Source of the DNA: JAJDTQ01 sp963422385
GTDB lineage: Bacteria; Desulfobacterota; Binatia; UBA9968; JAJDTQ01
Length of the DNA stretch: 64,000 bases
Assembly (NCBI GenBank): GCA_963422385.1
Contig: OY729432.1
Location: forward strand, 2,728,001 to 2,792,000
Direction: 5' to 3'
Of this stretch, positions 18,470 to 28,908 are shown one piece after another. Position 1 is the stretch's first letter. The number at the start of each line of letters is the position of its first letter. The translations under genes were made by a program, and so were the position numbers. The notes under the pieces are model-generated. The model ran no database searches. It had not been told where the DNA came from and worked only from the letters and a program-made list of their open reading frames with translations.

Positions 18470-19147
18470 CTAACGGACCTCGCTGTACAGCCGCTTCAAC
18501 CTTGCCGGCGGGACTCCCGCAAGGTAGAGGAGCTTCAAGGCCCACATGAGCAGGATGGTCCGTATCGGGCCGTTCTGCTCCCACCGTCGAGCCGAGCTCA
18601 CCACCCGTGACCTGAGACAGGCGATGCGCCCGGCCTTCTTGAGCGCGCGGCAGAACGCTACGTCTTCCATGATCGGTATCTCCGGGAAGCCGCCGAGCCC
18701 CTCGAACACGGCTCGCCGGGCGAAGATGGCCTGATCCCCCGTGGCCACCCGCGTCAGGCGGGAACGCAGGCTGATCATGCGGCCGACGACCCGGAGCAGC
18801 GGACGCGGGCTGTCCAGAAGGATGTCGAACCGGCCGCCCACGCAACCGGGTTCGGTCATGCACCCTTCGATGTCGGACCCCGCGGTGGCGGGCAGTCGGG
18901 TGTCCGCATGGAGGAACAGGAGCACGTCGCCCGCGGCCTTCCGCGCCCCCTGGTTCATCTGTGCGGCGCGGCCCCCGGCGGAGACCACCAGGCGGGCGGG
19001 GCCGTCCCGTACGACCTCCGCGGTACGGTCTGTGCTGCCGCCGTCCACGACGATGATCTCGCAAGGTTGGACACGCGCCAAGTCGTCCACGGCGCCGGCG
19101 ATGGTGCGTTCTTCGTCCAGGACGGGAATGATGATGGAAAGCCGCAT
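18470..19147 (-). CDS. TIGR04283-like glycosyltransferase (arsenosugar-associated)
   Basis: A 225-residue GT2-fold protein. SIIIPVLDEERTI opens the nucleotide-binding fold, VVDGGSTDRT carries the first acidic motif, FLHADTRLP the metal-binding DxD-like segment, and GDQAIFARR the acceptor region. The short size and the pattern match the TIGR04283 family, which is linked to arsenosugar biosynthesis. Its stop is 120 bases from the aminotransferase start, and it begins 33 bases after arsS, so it is probably cotranscribed with arsS. The sugar donor is not known from sequence. Confidence 0.8.
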   Translation of the reverse strand: MRLSIIIPVLDEERTIAGAVDDLARVQPCEIIVVDGGSTDRTAEVVRDGPARLVVSAGGRAAQMNQGARKAAGDVLLFLHADTRLPATAGSDIEGCMTEPGCVGGRFDILLDSPRPLLRVVGRMISLRSRLTRVATGDQAIFARRAVFEGLGGFPEIPIMEDVAFCRALKKAGRIACLRSRVVSSARRWEQNGPIRTILLMWALKLLYLAGVPPARLKRLYSEVR

Positions 19148-19180
19148 GGACGGGCTGTCCGTCGCCGGGCGACTCGTCTG

Positions 19181-20176
19181 TCAGATCAAGGCGCCGCCGC
19201 AACTGCTGCCGGTGCCGGCGGTGCAGGCGAAGCAATGGTTCCCCGTAAGGATGGGCTGGTCCACGAAGTCCGCTGCCGAGAACTCCCGTATGTGCGGTCT
19301 CTTCCCGTTCACCCGGCCCAAGGGCATGTCGAGCATCTGGTTGAAGTCGCAGTCGTAAACCGAGCCGTCCCATGCCACGCTCAACAGGTCCCGGCACATG
19401 ACCTTTTCCACCGTTTCGGCGTTGAAGTTGTCTTCCAGGAGGTTCAGGTACTCGTCGTATTGTCCCCGCTGCCTGAGGAACTTCCTGAAGCGGGTGATGG
19501 GCATGTTGGTCAGGCAATAGAGATGGTTGAAGACGATCCCGAAGTCAGCGCCCAGCATGCGCCGGTAGTCACCCTCGATCTCCTCCTGTGGCGGCGGCAG
19601 GTAGTTGCCCATGGGGTTGTAGACGAGGTTGAGCTCCAGACCCGAATCGGGTTGGCCGTAGCCCAGGCGGTTGAGTTCCTGGAGCCCGCGCACGCTCAAC
19701 TCGAAAGTACCGTTGCCGCGTTGGCTGTCTACGTTCTCCCTGGTATAGCAGGGCAGCGAGCAGACCACCTCGACCCGGTGACGCTTGAAGAACTCGGGCA
19801 AGTACTCCTTGCCCTCCTCGTAGAAGACCGTCAGGTTGCAACGGTCCATCACGTGACGGTCCATTCCCTTGCAGGACTCCACCAGGTAGTCGAAGTGGGG
19901 ATTCAGTTCAGGTGCGCCCCCGGTGATGTCCACGGCGGGGATTTCGGAGTTCTCGAGAAACCGCAGAACGTCGTTCACGGTGGTCCGGTCCATCATTTCC
20001 TTGCGGCCCGGACCGGCCTCCACGTGGCAGTGAAAGCATGACTGGTTGCAGTACTTCCCCATGTTGATCTGAAGCACTTGCAGTGTTTGCTTGTGCAGGG
20101 AACGACCGCTTGCCCTGACCTTGTCGTCGAAAATTTCCGTGGCAACCTCCCGGGAACCGAATCGGCCCGTTCGCAT
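19181..20176 (-). CDS. arsS: Arsenosugar biosynthesis radical SAM protein ArsS
   Basis: A 331-residue radical SAM enzyme. The [4Fe-4S]-SAM cluster motif is CNQSCFHC (CxxxCxxC), followed by DITGGAPELNP, a SAM-binding glycine motif. The C-terminal DCDFNQML and CFACTAGTGSSCGG cysteines match the ArsS family. ArsS joins a 5'-deoxyadenosyl group to dimethylarsenite on the way to arsenosugars. I chose the ATG at 20176; a TTG at 20200 with AGGAAAG upstream is an alternative. No arsM methyltransferase gene, the usual partner, is in this window. Confidence 0.88.
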   Translation of the reverse strand: MRTGRFGSREVATEIFDDKVRASGRSLHKQTLQVLQINMGKYCNQSCFHCHVEAGPGRKEMMDRTTVNDVLRFLENSEIPAVDITGGAPELNPHFDYLVESCKGMDRHVMDRCNLTVFYEEGKEYLPEFFKRHRVEVVCSLPCYTRENVDSQRGNGTFELSVRGLQELNRLGYGQPDSGLELNLVYNPMGNYLPPPQEEIEGDYRRMLGADFGIVFNHLYCLTNMPITRFRKFLRQRGQYDEYLNLLEDNFNAETVEKVMCRDLLSVAWDGSVYDCDFNQMLDMPLGRVNGKRPHIREFSAADFVDQPILTGNHCFACTAGTGSSCGGALI

Positions 20177-20281
20177 CAGGGGCCTCGGGCAGTATTGCAA
20201 TTGGGTCTTTCCTGGTCAAGATCCTGGTCAAGACTCAGCGTTGTCCAATGAGAAACGAGCCCGAAGGAAAGGGGCGATTCC

Positions 20282-20323
20282 AAGGAGGGAGTGAGTGGCC
20301 TCCAGCCATGTGACTCCCTCCTT
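20282..20323. terminator. Hairpin between arsS promoter region and the phosphopantetheinyl transferase gene
   Basis: AAGGAGGGAGT (20282-20292) and ACTCCCTCCTT (20313-20323) form a perfect 11-bp stem. It sits 17 bases beyond the stop of the leftward transferase gene, where a terminator is expected, but lacks a U-tract. Confidence 0.5.
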
Positions 20324-20339
20324 GATGCTTCCCTTCGGC

Positions 20340-21104
20340 TCAGATCAGCCCGTCACCCGGGTAATCCCAGCACCCGAGCTCCCATCCCCTCCCTTCCACC
20401 GCCAGCGCGGCCTTGTAACCCTCGCCCGGGTCCAGGGCACGCATGGACCATCGCGCCACCTCCGCGGGGTCTCCGTCGAATCGCAACAATGCCGCCGGCT
20501 CGCCCGGCCGCAACGTCACATCGAAGCGGCTCAGGCCCAGCGCGATCCCTTCGCCGCGGGCCTTGATGAACGCCTCCTTCCGGGTCCAGCAGTCGAAGAA
20601 TGCTTCATGCCGTTGTCCCGCCGGGAGGTTCGTCAAGACCTCCATCTCCGCCGGCGAGAAGGAACGCCGGGCGACCCCCATGACGTCGGTATCCGGGCGA
20701 ATACGCTCGACGTCGACGCCAATCTCACGGCCGACGGCGAAAGCATGCAGCGCCAGCCCACGGGAATGGGACAGATTGAAGCGCAGGTCGCGGCCAGCGG
20801 CGGTTCTCGCCAGCGACGGCTTGCCGTGGGCGCCGTAACGGAACTCGATGGCAGCGGGCTCCACGTCGAGGTAACGCCCCAGAATCTGTCGGAGGACCCC
20901 TCGGGTCACCGCGAACCGCCGCCGGTCCGCCTCGAAACGAAACCGGTCGGCCCGCGCCCGTTCGTGGCGCGCCAAGGCCTCGTACAAGGGGGCCAAGCGG
21001 GACGTGGGAACCCCGGTCGCGGTACGCCACACGTGAACCGCATCGCGTGGCAGCTCGAGATTCCGCGCCGAAGGCGACCAGCGGACCCGACTCGTTACAG
21101 CCAC
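20340..21104 (-). CDS. 4'-phosphopantetheinyl transferase (Sfp type)
   Basis: A 254-residue protein with the three Sfp-type motifs: NLSHSRGLALHAFA, GVDVERI (magnesium-binding Asp and Glu) and FFDCWTRKEAFIKARGEG. It moves the phosphopantetheine arm of CoA onto a serine of carrier-protein domains. The start is GTG at 21104 with AGGA ahead. No polyketide, peptide-synthetase or carrier-protein gene lies nearby, so its target is elsewhere. It may be the general holo-synthase of the cell. Confidence 0.88.
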   Translation of the reverse strand: MAVTSRVRWSPSARNLELPRDAVHVWRTATGVPTSRLAPLYEALARHERARADRFRFEADRRRFAVTRGVLRQILGRYLDVEPAAIEFRYGAHGKPSLARTAAGRDLRFNLSHSRGLALHAFAVGREIGVDVERIRPDTDVMGVARRSFSPAEMEVLTNLPAGQRHEAFFDCWTRKEAFIKARGEGIALGLSRFDVTLRPGEPAALLRFDGDPAEVARWSMRALDPGEGYKAALAVEGRGWELGCWDYPGDGLI

Positions 21105-21347
21105 TGCTCATCCTGAGCAAAGTTATGGGCCTGACGACCCGGAGCCAATGGAATCAATTGCATTGCACAAAACCGGTCGGTTGCCTGGAAGCGAGAGAAG
21201 CGAAGTCGAAGATCACCGTCCCGAGCCCCGGTAAAGCGGCAACGGGATGATCACGACCGCGGCGGCCGGCAACAGGCCGCCGGACAGATGGAGCACCGTT
21301 CCCATGCCGTCGATCCCGATCAGGTAGCCGGCGATAAGGAAGTCGGG

Positions 21348-24300
21348 TTAGCGCAGCGTTGCCTTGAACAAGATGCCGTGCTCGTAACCGCGGTCGCTCT
21401 CGCTGCGCTCGACCTCCAGCCCCAGGCTCAAGGCCGGTCCGATCTTGAGGCGTCCGCCCAGGCGGTAGCGGCGTGCGCCTTCGTCCGACGACTCCAAGCC
21501 GGCGTAGGGGGTCAGCACGTCGTTGCCGCCGAGCACGAGGAAGCCGTAGCCCAGTTCCGCATCCAGGCGCACTGCGGAGGTGGTTTCGGCGCTGGATGCC
21601 AGATCACTGCTCACGCGGTACTCTCCCAGCCGGTTCATGCGGCTTTCCGCCGCGCCAAGGGACAGAGCCAGCTTGAACGACAGGCCGCGGCCCTTGAGGC
21701 CGGGATCGACGCGGACGGAACCGCCCGCGTTCCATTCCTCGACGTCACCCGCATGCGCCGCCAGCGCACTCCCACGCACTTGCATCGTGAGTCCCGAGGC
21801 CGCATCGGCGTAGTGCAAGGCGCCGCCCACCTCCACGCCGGCCCCGGTCTCGCCGTCACCGCCGTCGCGGCGCAAGCCCAGCTCCAGCGACGGCGTCAGG
21901 ATGGCGCCCGACGGCAGCCCGTGCGGGTGCTCGCCCTCCAGTACCAGGCGCAGTCGGTTCACTCCGATCTTCAGCCCCCGCATCAGGCCGCCATTATTCT
22001 CAAGATCGAACCGGGCGGCCCAGGCCTCGCCTTTCAGCGTCAGCGTCGTCGCCTCCCCTCCCCTGATCAAATCGTTATCGGACAACAGCCGGACATGCCC
22101 GCCGAGCGCCGCCGCCTTCAGCGTCCCGTCGCTCGACTGCACGCCGGCCTCGTCGTCGTCGATCTCAACCTCTCCCGCGCCGTAGCCCATCGCGCCCCAC
22201 AGATGCACACCCTCCCCGTGCCACCAGGCCACATAGGGATACACGCTCGTCATCCGGCTTTCGTGCGCCCCGTCGACAGGCAGGTATCCGGCCTCGCCCC
22301 GGTCGACGTAATCGAACCTGGCCTGCGACCGGAACAACGCCAGGCCGGCCAGAAAGTCGGTGCGCAAACGTGCGTCAAGCCCGAGATGGGCGACGAGCAC
22401 GTCGCCTCGAACGACACCGGGTCCGTCTCTCCGCCGGCCGCGAGCGCCCGCCAGTCGCCCACTCCCCATAGCCCCACCCCGTCCTCGCCGCCGAGCCTCA
22501 GCCTGAAGGAGGAGTCGCTCAGCGCCTGTTTCCGGTCCAACCGGTTCTCTTCTAGCGCCTCCTCGTCGGTCTCCGGCATCCGCGACGTGTCCGGATAGTC
22601 AGCAATGGTATGGCCTGCAATGGTATAGCTACTTTCCCCGGATGCGCCCGGGGAGACGTCCTCAATGCGGCCGGTCACCGCCTGCAATACGCTGCCGACC
22701 AGCGCGCGCGACAACTCCGGCAGGATCGCCAGGTTGACCCGTCTTAACCTCGTTCGCGCGATCGCATCGTCCTCGTCGGTGATCGTTACCGTAACTTCCG
22801 CCTTGTCGCTCAGCCCGTCGCCGTCGGTGACGGTTGCGATCAACTCGTAGATGTTGGGCTCGCTCTCGAAGTCCTCGCCGGGTCCGACATAGGTGATGAT
22901 GCCGGTCGCCTCGTCGATTGCGAACAGGCTTCCGTCGCCTTCGGCGATGGCGTAGGAGAGCCCGTCGTCCGCGTCCGGATCGGTGGCGGACACGGCTCCC
23001 ATCTCGACCGGACCGACCCGGTTCTCCGCCAGTTCGAACGCGTAGCTTGTCTCATCGAATACCGGCCGCTCGTTGACGTTCACGACGGTGACGGTCACCG
23101 ACAGGCTGGCGGTCGCGCCGCCGCCGACCGCGGCCTTGACCGTGACGCGGTAGACGTTGTCTCGATCCTTGTCGGTCGGGTTCTCGAAGTCTGGCGTGGT
23201 CTCGAAGGCAAAGGGGCCGTTCCCGTCGATCCGGAAGATGTCGCCGTCCTCGCCCGCACCCGACCATATCACCGTTGCATCCTCCGCCGCGCCTATGACG
23301 ACAAAGGCGCCGACCTCGGTCTCGCCCTCGTTCACCCTCACGGCCGTGGGACCTTCCACAATGAGGATGTCGTCGTCGATGATGGTCAGGGTGGCGGCTT
23401 GAACGGCGATGCCGCTGGCGGCGCCGGAGATGGTAACGGTCTCGTCGGCCTCGTCAATGCTGTCGTTGTGCGGCGTCAGAGTGAAGGCGCCGGTGGCGCT
23501 GGCGGCGCCAGCCGGAATCACGATGGTGAAGCCGGCCACCGCGTCGAAGCCAACCACCCCGGCCTTGCCGGAGCCGGCCACCGCCACCGCCACGCGCTGC
23601 TCCACGCCGTAGCGGGTGCGGCCCTGGACCGTGACCGTGACCGTGGTGGCGCCGTCGTTCTCGGCAATGGTGGTCGGGCTCACCGAGAGCGCAATGTCGC
23701 CGGGCGTTGCGTCGTCGTCCGTCACCCTCACGGCCACCCCGGCTACGCTCACCCCGCTGGCATAGTCGGCACCCGACACCGTGTGGGAGATGGCAGTGGT
23801 GCGCTCGTCGCCGGCATTGTCGATGGCGTCATCGACTCCGGTGACGGTCACGGTCCGGGCCGTGGCCCAGTTGCCGGTCGTGAAGGTCAGCGTGGACGGG
23901 CTGACCGTGGCAATCCCGATATCGCCGCTTTCCGGGGTGATAGTGACTTCGCCCGTCGGCTTGCTGTTCAATCTCACCGCATAGGTGGCGGTGTGTCGGG
24001 ACCCCGCCGCCTCGGTCACCGTCACCGCGGTTGGGGCCACGGTCACGCCCTTGGCGTCGTCATCGGTGATAGTGCCCGTGGCGGAGCCGTCGCTCAGGGT
24101 GGCGTTGACCGGGCTGCTCAGGGTGACGGTGAAGGTCTCGTCCGCCTCGTCCACCTGATCCCCGGTCACCGCCACGTTGAAGGTCTTCGATGTCTCGCCG
24201 GCGGCGAAGCGCAGCGTGTCGCTCGCCGCGGTGTAGTCGTCGCCCGCGGCGGCGGTGCCGTTGCTGGTGGCGTAGGCCACGCTCACCGCCTTCCCGCTGG

Positions 24301-27300
24301 CCGCGCTCAGGGTCACCGTGAACACGGCGTTCGTCGCGCCGCTGTCCCCTTCGGTGACGCTCGCGTCCGCAATCGACAGGCTCGGCGGTGCGTCGTCGTC
24401 GATGATTGTGGCCGTGCTCAAACGGATGGGCAGGTCGGTACCGGTGAACTGGAGTATCAGCGTCTCGTCGGCCTCGTCGATCCGGTCCTGGCGGGTGCTC
24501 ACTTCGAGGACGCCGGTGGTGCTGCGGAGGGGAATCCTCAAAGTGGCCGGCGACGGCAGGGTGTAGTCGGCCGCCGTCGCGGTGCCGCCTATGACGGAGT
24601 AGTTGATGATGACCGCCTTCAGGGCCGGCTGCGACAGGCTCACCGTAAACCTGAGCTTGCCGCCTTCGGCCGCGTTGGCAGAAGCCACCGACAGCGACGC
24701 ACTATCGTCGTCGTCAATGGTGACAGCGGTGGTGGATAACCTGCCGCTGTCGACATTGATCGGCAGCGAGTGAAAGCCCAGGGTTACGAACTCGTCATTC
24801 ATGTCCGCGTCCTGGCGGGGCCGGAGGGTGAAGGTCTTGCGGAACTCGCCAGACGGGAAAATGAGCGCGTCACCGCTGAGTCCCGCCAGCGTGTAGTCGT
24901 CCGGGTCGGTGGTGGCGCCGGGAGTCGCGCGGATCGGGATTCTCACCTCGCGGTCCGCCTTCGGGTGCAGCCAGACGCCGATCTCGACCGCGTCGCCGCC
25001 TTCCCGCGCGACGTAGCGACTCCGACTGAACTGCACCGAGAGCGGCAACAACGGGGTGGCCTCAACCCTCTCGAGCCAACTCACGCCGCCGGGGTTGATC
25101 GCCCTCAACTCGAATTCATAGGCGATGTTGTTTCTCAGACCACTTATCGTATGGCCGGTGGTCCGCCAGTCGCTGCCGGAGATCCTCTTCCATGGCGTCC
25201 AGGCGCCGCCGGTCGCGCGGCGGTATCGGGTTTCCCACCCGGTAATGCTTGCCGTCCTCGCGGTCCTTTGCCAAGCGAGCCGCATGGCTCTATCCTGCGG
25301 CACCCCTTGCAAGGCGATAATGGAAATGTCCGCAACCGGATGAATGCCCGCGTTCGGGAAGGCGGTCGACCACGGCCCTTCCCCGCGGCTGTTTTCGGCC
25401 CGCACGCGGTAACGATATCTCCCGACCGGGAGAGGATCCGTATAATCGGAATGAAGATATTCGTATTTCGAGCGGCCGCCGGGGAACGGGAACAAGGATT
25501 TCCAACCGGACCAGCTACTGTTGTTTCTATACTGATATTCAAGTGTGTAGATGTTCACAGGCGGGGTCGCAACGACCCCGTTCCAGACGACTTCGACCAC
25601 CCCTCCCGGTCTGACCCCTTCCGATCTGACGCCGAGATCCACGGTGGGCTGCGGCGGTCTGTTATCGTTGTCACGGATGGAAAGCGACGCCTCGGCCGCG
25701 CCCAGCCGCGCGCCGCTCCTCGACAGCGGGCTCCCCCGGACCTCGCTCAGCGTCAGTGTGACGGTCTCATGCGGCGCTTCCACATCGTCGTCATCGCGGG
25801 TCGGCACGTCGATCGCGCGCGACAACCTCCCGGTCACCGCAAACCTCAGCGTTCCGCTGGTCTCGGTGTAGTCCGCCTCCGCAGTCGCGCTGCCAGCCCG
25901 CGTCGCATAACCCACAACGACCTCTTGCCGCGGGGCGCCCGACAGCGTCACGGCGAAGCGCGCTGGTTGGCCCTCGTCCACGGTCACGCTGCTCGGCGTC
26001 AGCGAAACCCACACATCCGGGCTGACCGTGGAGTCATCATCGGTGATGGTGATTGTCCCCCTGTCCTTCGACTTGACGGCGAACACCCCACCCGGCAGCC
26101 TGCCAAAGGCAAAGCCTACCTCCTCATCCTTGGCGTCGGCGTCCTGGTTGGGCCGGAGGGTGAACGTCTTGCGACGCTCGCCGATCGCGAAGACGAGCGC
26201 GCCGTCAATGAGACCGGCGACCGTGTAGTCGGTCGCCACGGTGCCTGCACCCGGCGTGATATCGATCGGGATCGTCACCTCGCGACCCGCCTGCTTGTCC
26301 AGCACGACCTCCACCGTGACCGCTCCGCCGCCTTCGTTCGCGGAATGGCTCGTTTGGGAGAATTCCACATCGAGGAGCCTTGCTTGCGGGATGACCAGAA
26401 GGGATTTCGACGGTCGGCCCATGGTGTGCGAGGCAGGGCTGGTGGCCGGCGGGCCATTGCTCGCCCGCAACGCAAAATAATAGCCCTCGCCGTTGGTCAG
26501 GCCGGTCACGGTGTGGCTGGTGGTGCCCGCGTTGCTGCCGGGAATCAGGACCCACGGTCCGCCGTATACGACGGGCGTGGGCTTCCAGCGGTAGTACCAG
26601 CCGTTGACGCTGGCCGGGCCGCGCTGCCAACTGAGAATGGCTTCCCCGTCCCCGGCCTCCACCTTGAATCCCGCCGGTTCATTCGGAAGGGGCTGCGCGC
26701 CTCGGCCGCCCGCGCGCGGCAACACGTCCGACCAGGCGCCGGCGCGGAGCGCGTTGACGGCGCGCAGGCGATAGCGATAGACCTTATCGGGATCCAGCTT
26801 GGAATGTGCCCATCGATGGACGGCCGGGCCACCGGGAATCTTGGCGATTTCGGTCCAGCCGGTCCAGGTGTTGGCGTTCCACGGCCTGCTTTGGGACTGA
26901 ATCTCGTAATTGGTTACCGGCGGCGTCGCATCGACCGCGCCCCATCTGAGGATGTTGTAGCCCCAAAGCGGAGAGATCCCGATCCCCGGCATGCGCCGCG
27001 GCGCCGCGGCGTTCTCGACGAGCGTGATCTCGGCCGGCCGTACCCGGTAACCGTCGAGGACCGCGCCGATCACGATGGTCTCGCCGTCGCCTTCGTCTTC
27101 GATGTCCCTGATTGGCGTTATGACAAATTCGGTGCGTGCGCTGCTCTGTCCGGACTCGATAAGGATGCTCTCGATGCCGGTGAGGGCGTAGTCCGCATTG
27201 CGTGTTGCCGTACCACCGATGGTCAGTGGCACCTCGAGGCGCGCGGAGGCCGCGCTGCCCAGCGCCGCCTCCACCGTCACCCTCTGCGGAGCGCCTGCCG

Positions 27301-27532
27301 CCTCGCCGATGGACGCGGGGGTTGCGGTCAGCGTCAGGGGAACGCTGGCGGGAGTCTGCGCGCCGGCCAGCGGCGGGAGCGCGCCGACGAGATACGGAAG
27401 CGCGCCGAGCGCAACGGCTACCCGCCACGAGACGCGGACAGTTTTGGAGATGACTCGCCACCGGCCCGGATTTTTCCGACAAATAGAGGTGCACCGGGGC
27501 TCAAGCCCGTATTTCTCATCGAAGCACGGCAT
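21348..27532 (-). pseudogene. Giant Calx-beta/fibronectin/cadherin autotransporter-like surface protein, frameshifted
   Basis: Two leftward frames (27532 to 22250 and 22469 to 21348) together encode about 2,060 residues. After a signal peptide ending near PPLAGAQ come fibronectin-like pairs alternating with Calx-beta domains, whose ends carry the DDD/DND calcium motifs. A VTVTEAAG-type repeat, then a cadherin domain (NVNERPVFDE...ATDPDADDG) follow. The tail has about 370 residues of alternating strand sequence resembling an autotransporter barrel. The frames join if one G is restored in TTCGAGGCG (22405-22406). The barrel would anchor the calcium-stabilised stalk at the cell surface. A 29-base G/C run lies 91 bases upstream of the start. 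The call as one broken gene is firm; sequencing error remains possible. Confidence 0.75.
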
Positions 27533-27622
27533 GGATTCAAATGTCCGTTATGACCAGGTATTTGGGTGGATTGCCGGAGGCGTCACGGTTTGTCGGATCG
27601 GCGCTGTTTCTCGTCCGTCAGC

Positions 27623-27651
27623 GGGGGGGGGGGGGGGGGGGGGGGGGGGGG
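27623..27651. repeat. Homopolymer run of 29 G (plus strand)
   Basis: 29 consecutive G bases lie between the surface-protein gene (leftward start at 27532) and ogt. They are outside any coding frame, since an in-frame stop separates the run from the surface-protein ATG. Such tracts in promoters of surface-protein genes change length by slippage and switch expression on and off. The exact length may be unreliable in any assembly. Confidence 0.75.
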
Positions 27652-28020
27652 ATGCACGGTTTCGGCAATCTCACGGTGGAGAAGCGGCTTACGCGACGCG
27701 CGCAACAGCTCGGTTCATGCCCCGCGGCTCGTCCTGTTTTTCGTCCGAATTCTTGCCAGAGCCTGAAACCGCGGGGTCATGTTCGGTCATGAATTTGTCT
27801 CCGATGCGGCATGCTCCTGACCTGAAAGTCGCTGCGGTCGCCACTCGTCACGTTTGTGGAACGGTTGTCGCCATGTTCAGACTGAATTTCCAGATGCGGA
27901 GCATATTATAACCCGTTGTATTCGTTGGGGAAAGGGCAGGGCGAATTTGTTCATTTGTTCCATTAAGAAAAGATGGAGGACATGAAATTAGTGAGGGATG
28001 GAGTGATAGGAAGGAAAGGA
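27652..28020. other. Non-coding stretch between the G-tract and the DUF4338 fragment
   Basis: Mostly lower-GC than its surroundings, especially 27890-27990. A leftward 33-codon frame (27689-27790) has GGAGA ahead of its ATG, but encodes a polar peptide I do not recognise. No structured RNA was seen. The leader and promoter of the surface protein should lie here or next to the G-tract. Confidence 0.35.
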
Positions 28021-28215
28021 TGTAGAGAGGGGAGTGGCGTGGAACTGCGGGAGGTGACGGTGGAGCCGGTGGCGGGGTGGGAGGAAGGGCGATATCAGCG
28101 GCTGATGGAGGCCATCACTATTTGGGCGCGGTGCCGAAGATCGGCGAGACGCTGTGGTATGCGGGGCAATGGCGCGGCCAGTGGGTGGGGCTGATGGGTT
28201 TTTCGTGCTCGGCGC
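28021..28215 (+). pseudogene. DUF4338 (DruA-like) fragment
   Basis: One frame reads EEGRYQRLMEA, and a frame shifted by one continues HHYLGAVPKIGETLWYAG then WRGQWVGLMGFS. Together these match the conserved N-terminal block of DUF4338 proteins, found in Druantia DruA and in transposon-linked proteins (family pattern: LM..HHYLG...GE.L.Y......W...L.FS). It is frameshifted near 28112 and ends after the FS motif, so only about 60 of ~300 or more residues remain. Confidence 0.6.
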
Positions 28216-28338
28216 GGAACGGGACGCTGCTCGAGGTCTTTGGCACCGGTGCCGCTGCGGTCATCTCGCCGATGGGTGAGCTGTCCTGCATGGCCAGGTC
28301 GCGTTCCAAGGACATCACGCCAGTGAAAGGGGGGTTGC

Positions 28339-28815
28339 ATGAATTACGTTTGGATGAAGAGCCCGGTGGGTGATCTCCTGATCGTGGCGGACGACACCGC
28401 GCTCAGAATGATCAGTTTCCGGGAGGGACGGTATCCCGGCAGGGTCGCGGACGGTTGGCGAAAGGGCGGTGTGGTGGTGGCGGATGCGAGAGAGCAGCTC
28501 GACGAGTACTTCCAGGGGCGGCGGCGGCGGTTCGACCTGCCCCTGGCTCCGTCCGGCACGCCGTTTCAGTTGAGCACGTGGACGGCGCTTCGGGACATAC
28601 CATACGGCGCCACCCGCTCCTACGGCCAGCAGGCGCGGGCCATGGGGCAGCCCCGGGCCGTGCGCGCGGTGGGAGCGGCCAACGGGCGCAACCCGATTCC
28701 CATCGTCGTCCCTTGTCACCGGGTGATCGGCGGAGACGGGAGATTGACGGGTTATGCCGGCGGGCTCGACATCAAGAAGTTCTTGCTGGACCTGGAACGG
28801 CGTCAACCGGCCTGA
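28339..28815 (+). CDS. ogt: Methylated-DNA--protein-cysteine methyltransferase
   Basis: A 158-residue DNA-repair protein that takes the alkyl group from O6-alkylguanine onto its own cysteine. The active site IVVPCHRVIG is near residue 119, preceded by the helix-turn-helix region (FQLSTWTALRDIPYG, TRSYGQQARAMG) and followed by GYAGGLDIKKFLLDLE. The length fits the Ogt form, lacking the Ada regulatory domain. AAAGGGGGG precedes the ATG. Confidence 0.92.
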   Translation: MNYVWMKSPVGDLLIVADDTALRMISFREGRYPGRVADGWRKGGVVVADAREQLDEYFQGRRRRFDLPLAPSGTPFQLSTWTALRDIPYGATRSYGQQARAMGQPRAVRAVGAANGRNPIPIVVPCHRVIGGDGRLTGYAGGLDIKKFLLDLERRQPA

Positions 28816-28908
28816 GCACCCCCTGACGGGTGGCGCCGTACCGGCGGTTGGGGTTCTTCCGCCTGCCGTGGTCCCGGACCCGATCAACGGAGAAACGGAG
28901 CAGAGCCG

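Noticed and set aside
18348..19517. N-terminal extension of the class III aminotransferase frame
   Set aside because: It overlaps the glycosyltransferase gene and has low-complexity sequence; similarity begins at the ATG at 18347.
24000..24800. Possible CRISPR or short-repeat array in the repetitive surface-protein gene
   Set aside because: The repetition is at protein-domain level with diverged DNA; there are no regular identical repeats and spacers.
24770..27553. A 927-codon rightward frame opposite the surface protein
   Set aside because: No start signal or domain; the leftward frame shows Calx-beta and fibronectin-like repeats.
27566..27766. ORF reading through the G-tract as polyglycine
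   Set aside because: No start signal and no similarity; the homopolymer keeps any frame open.
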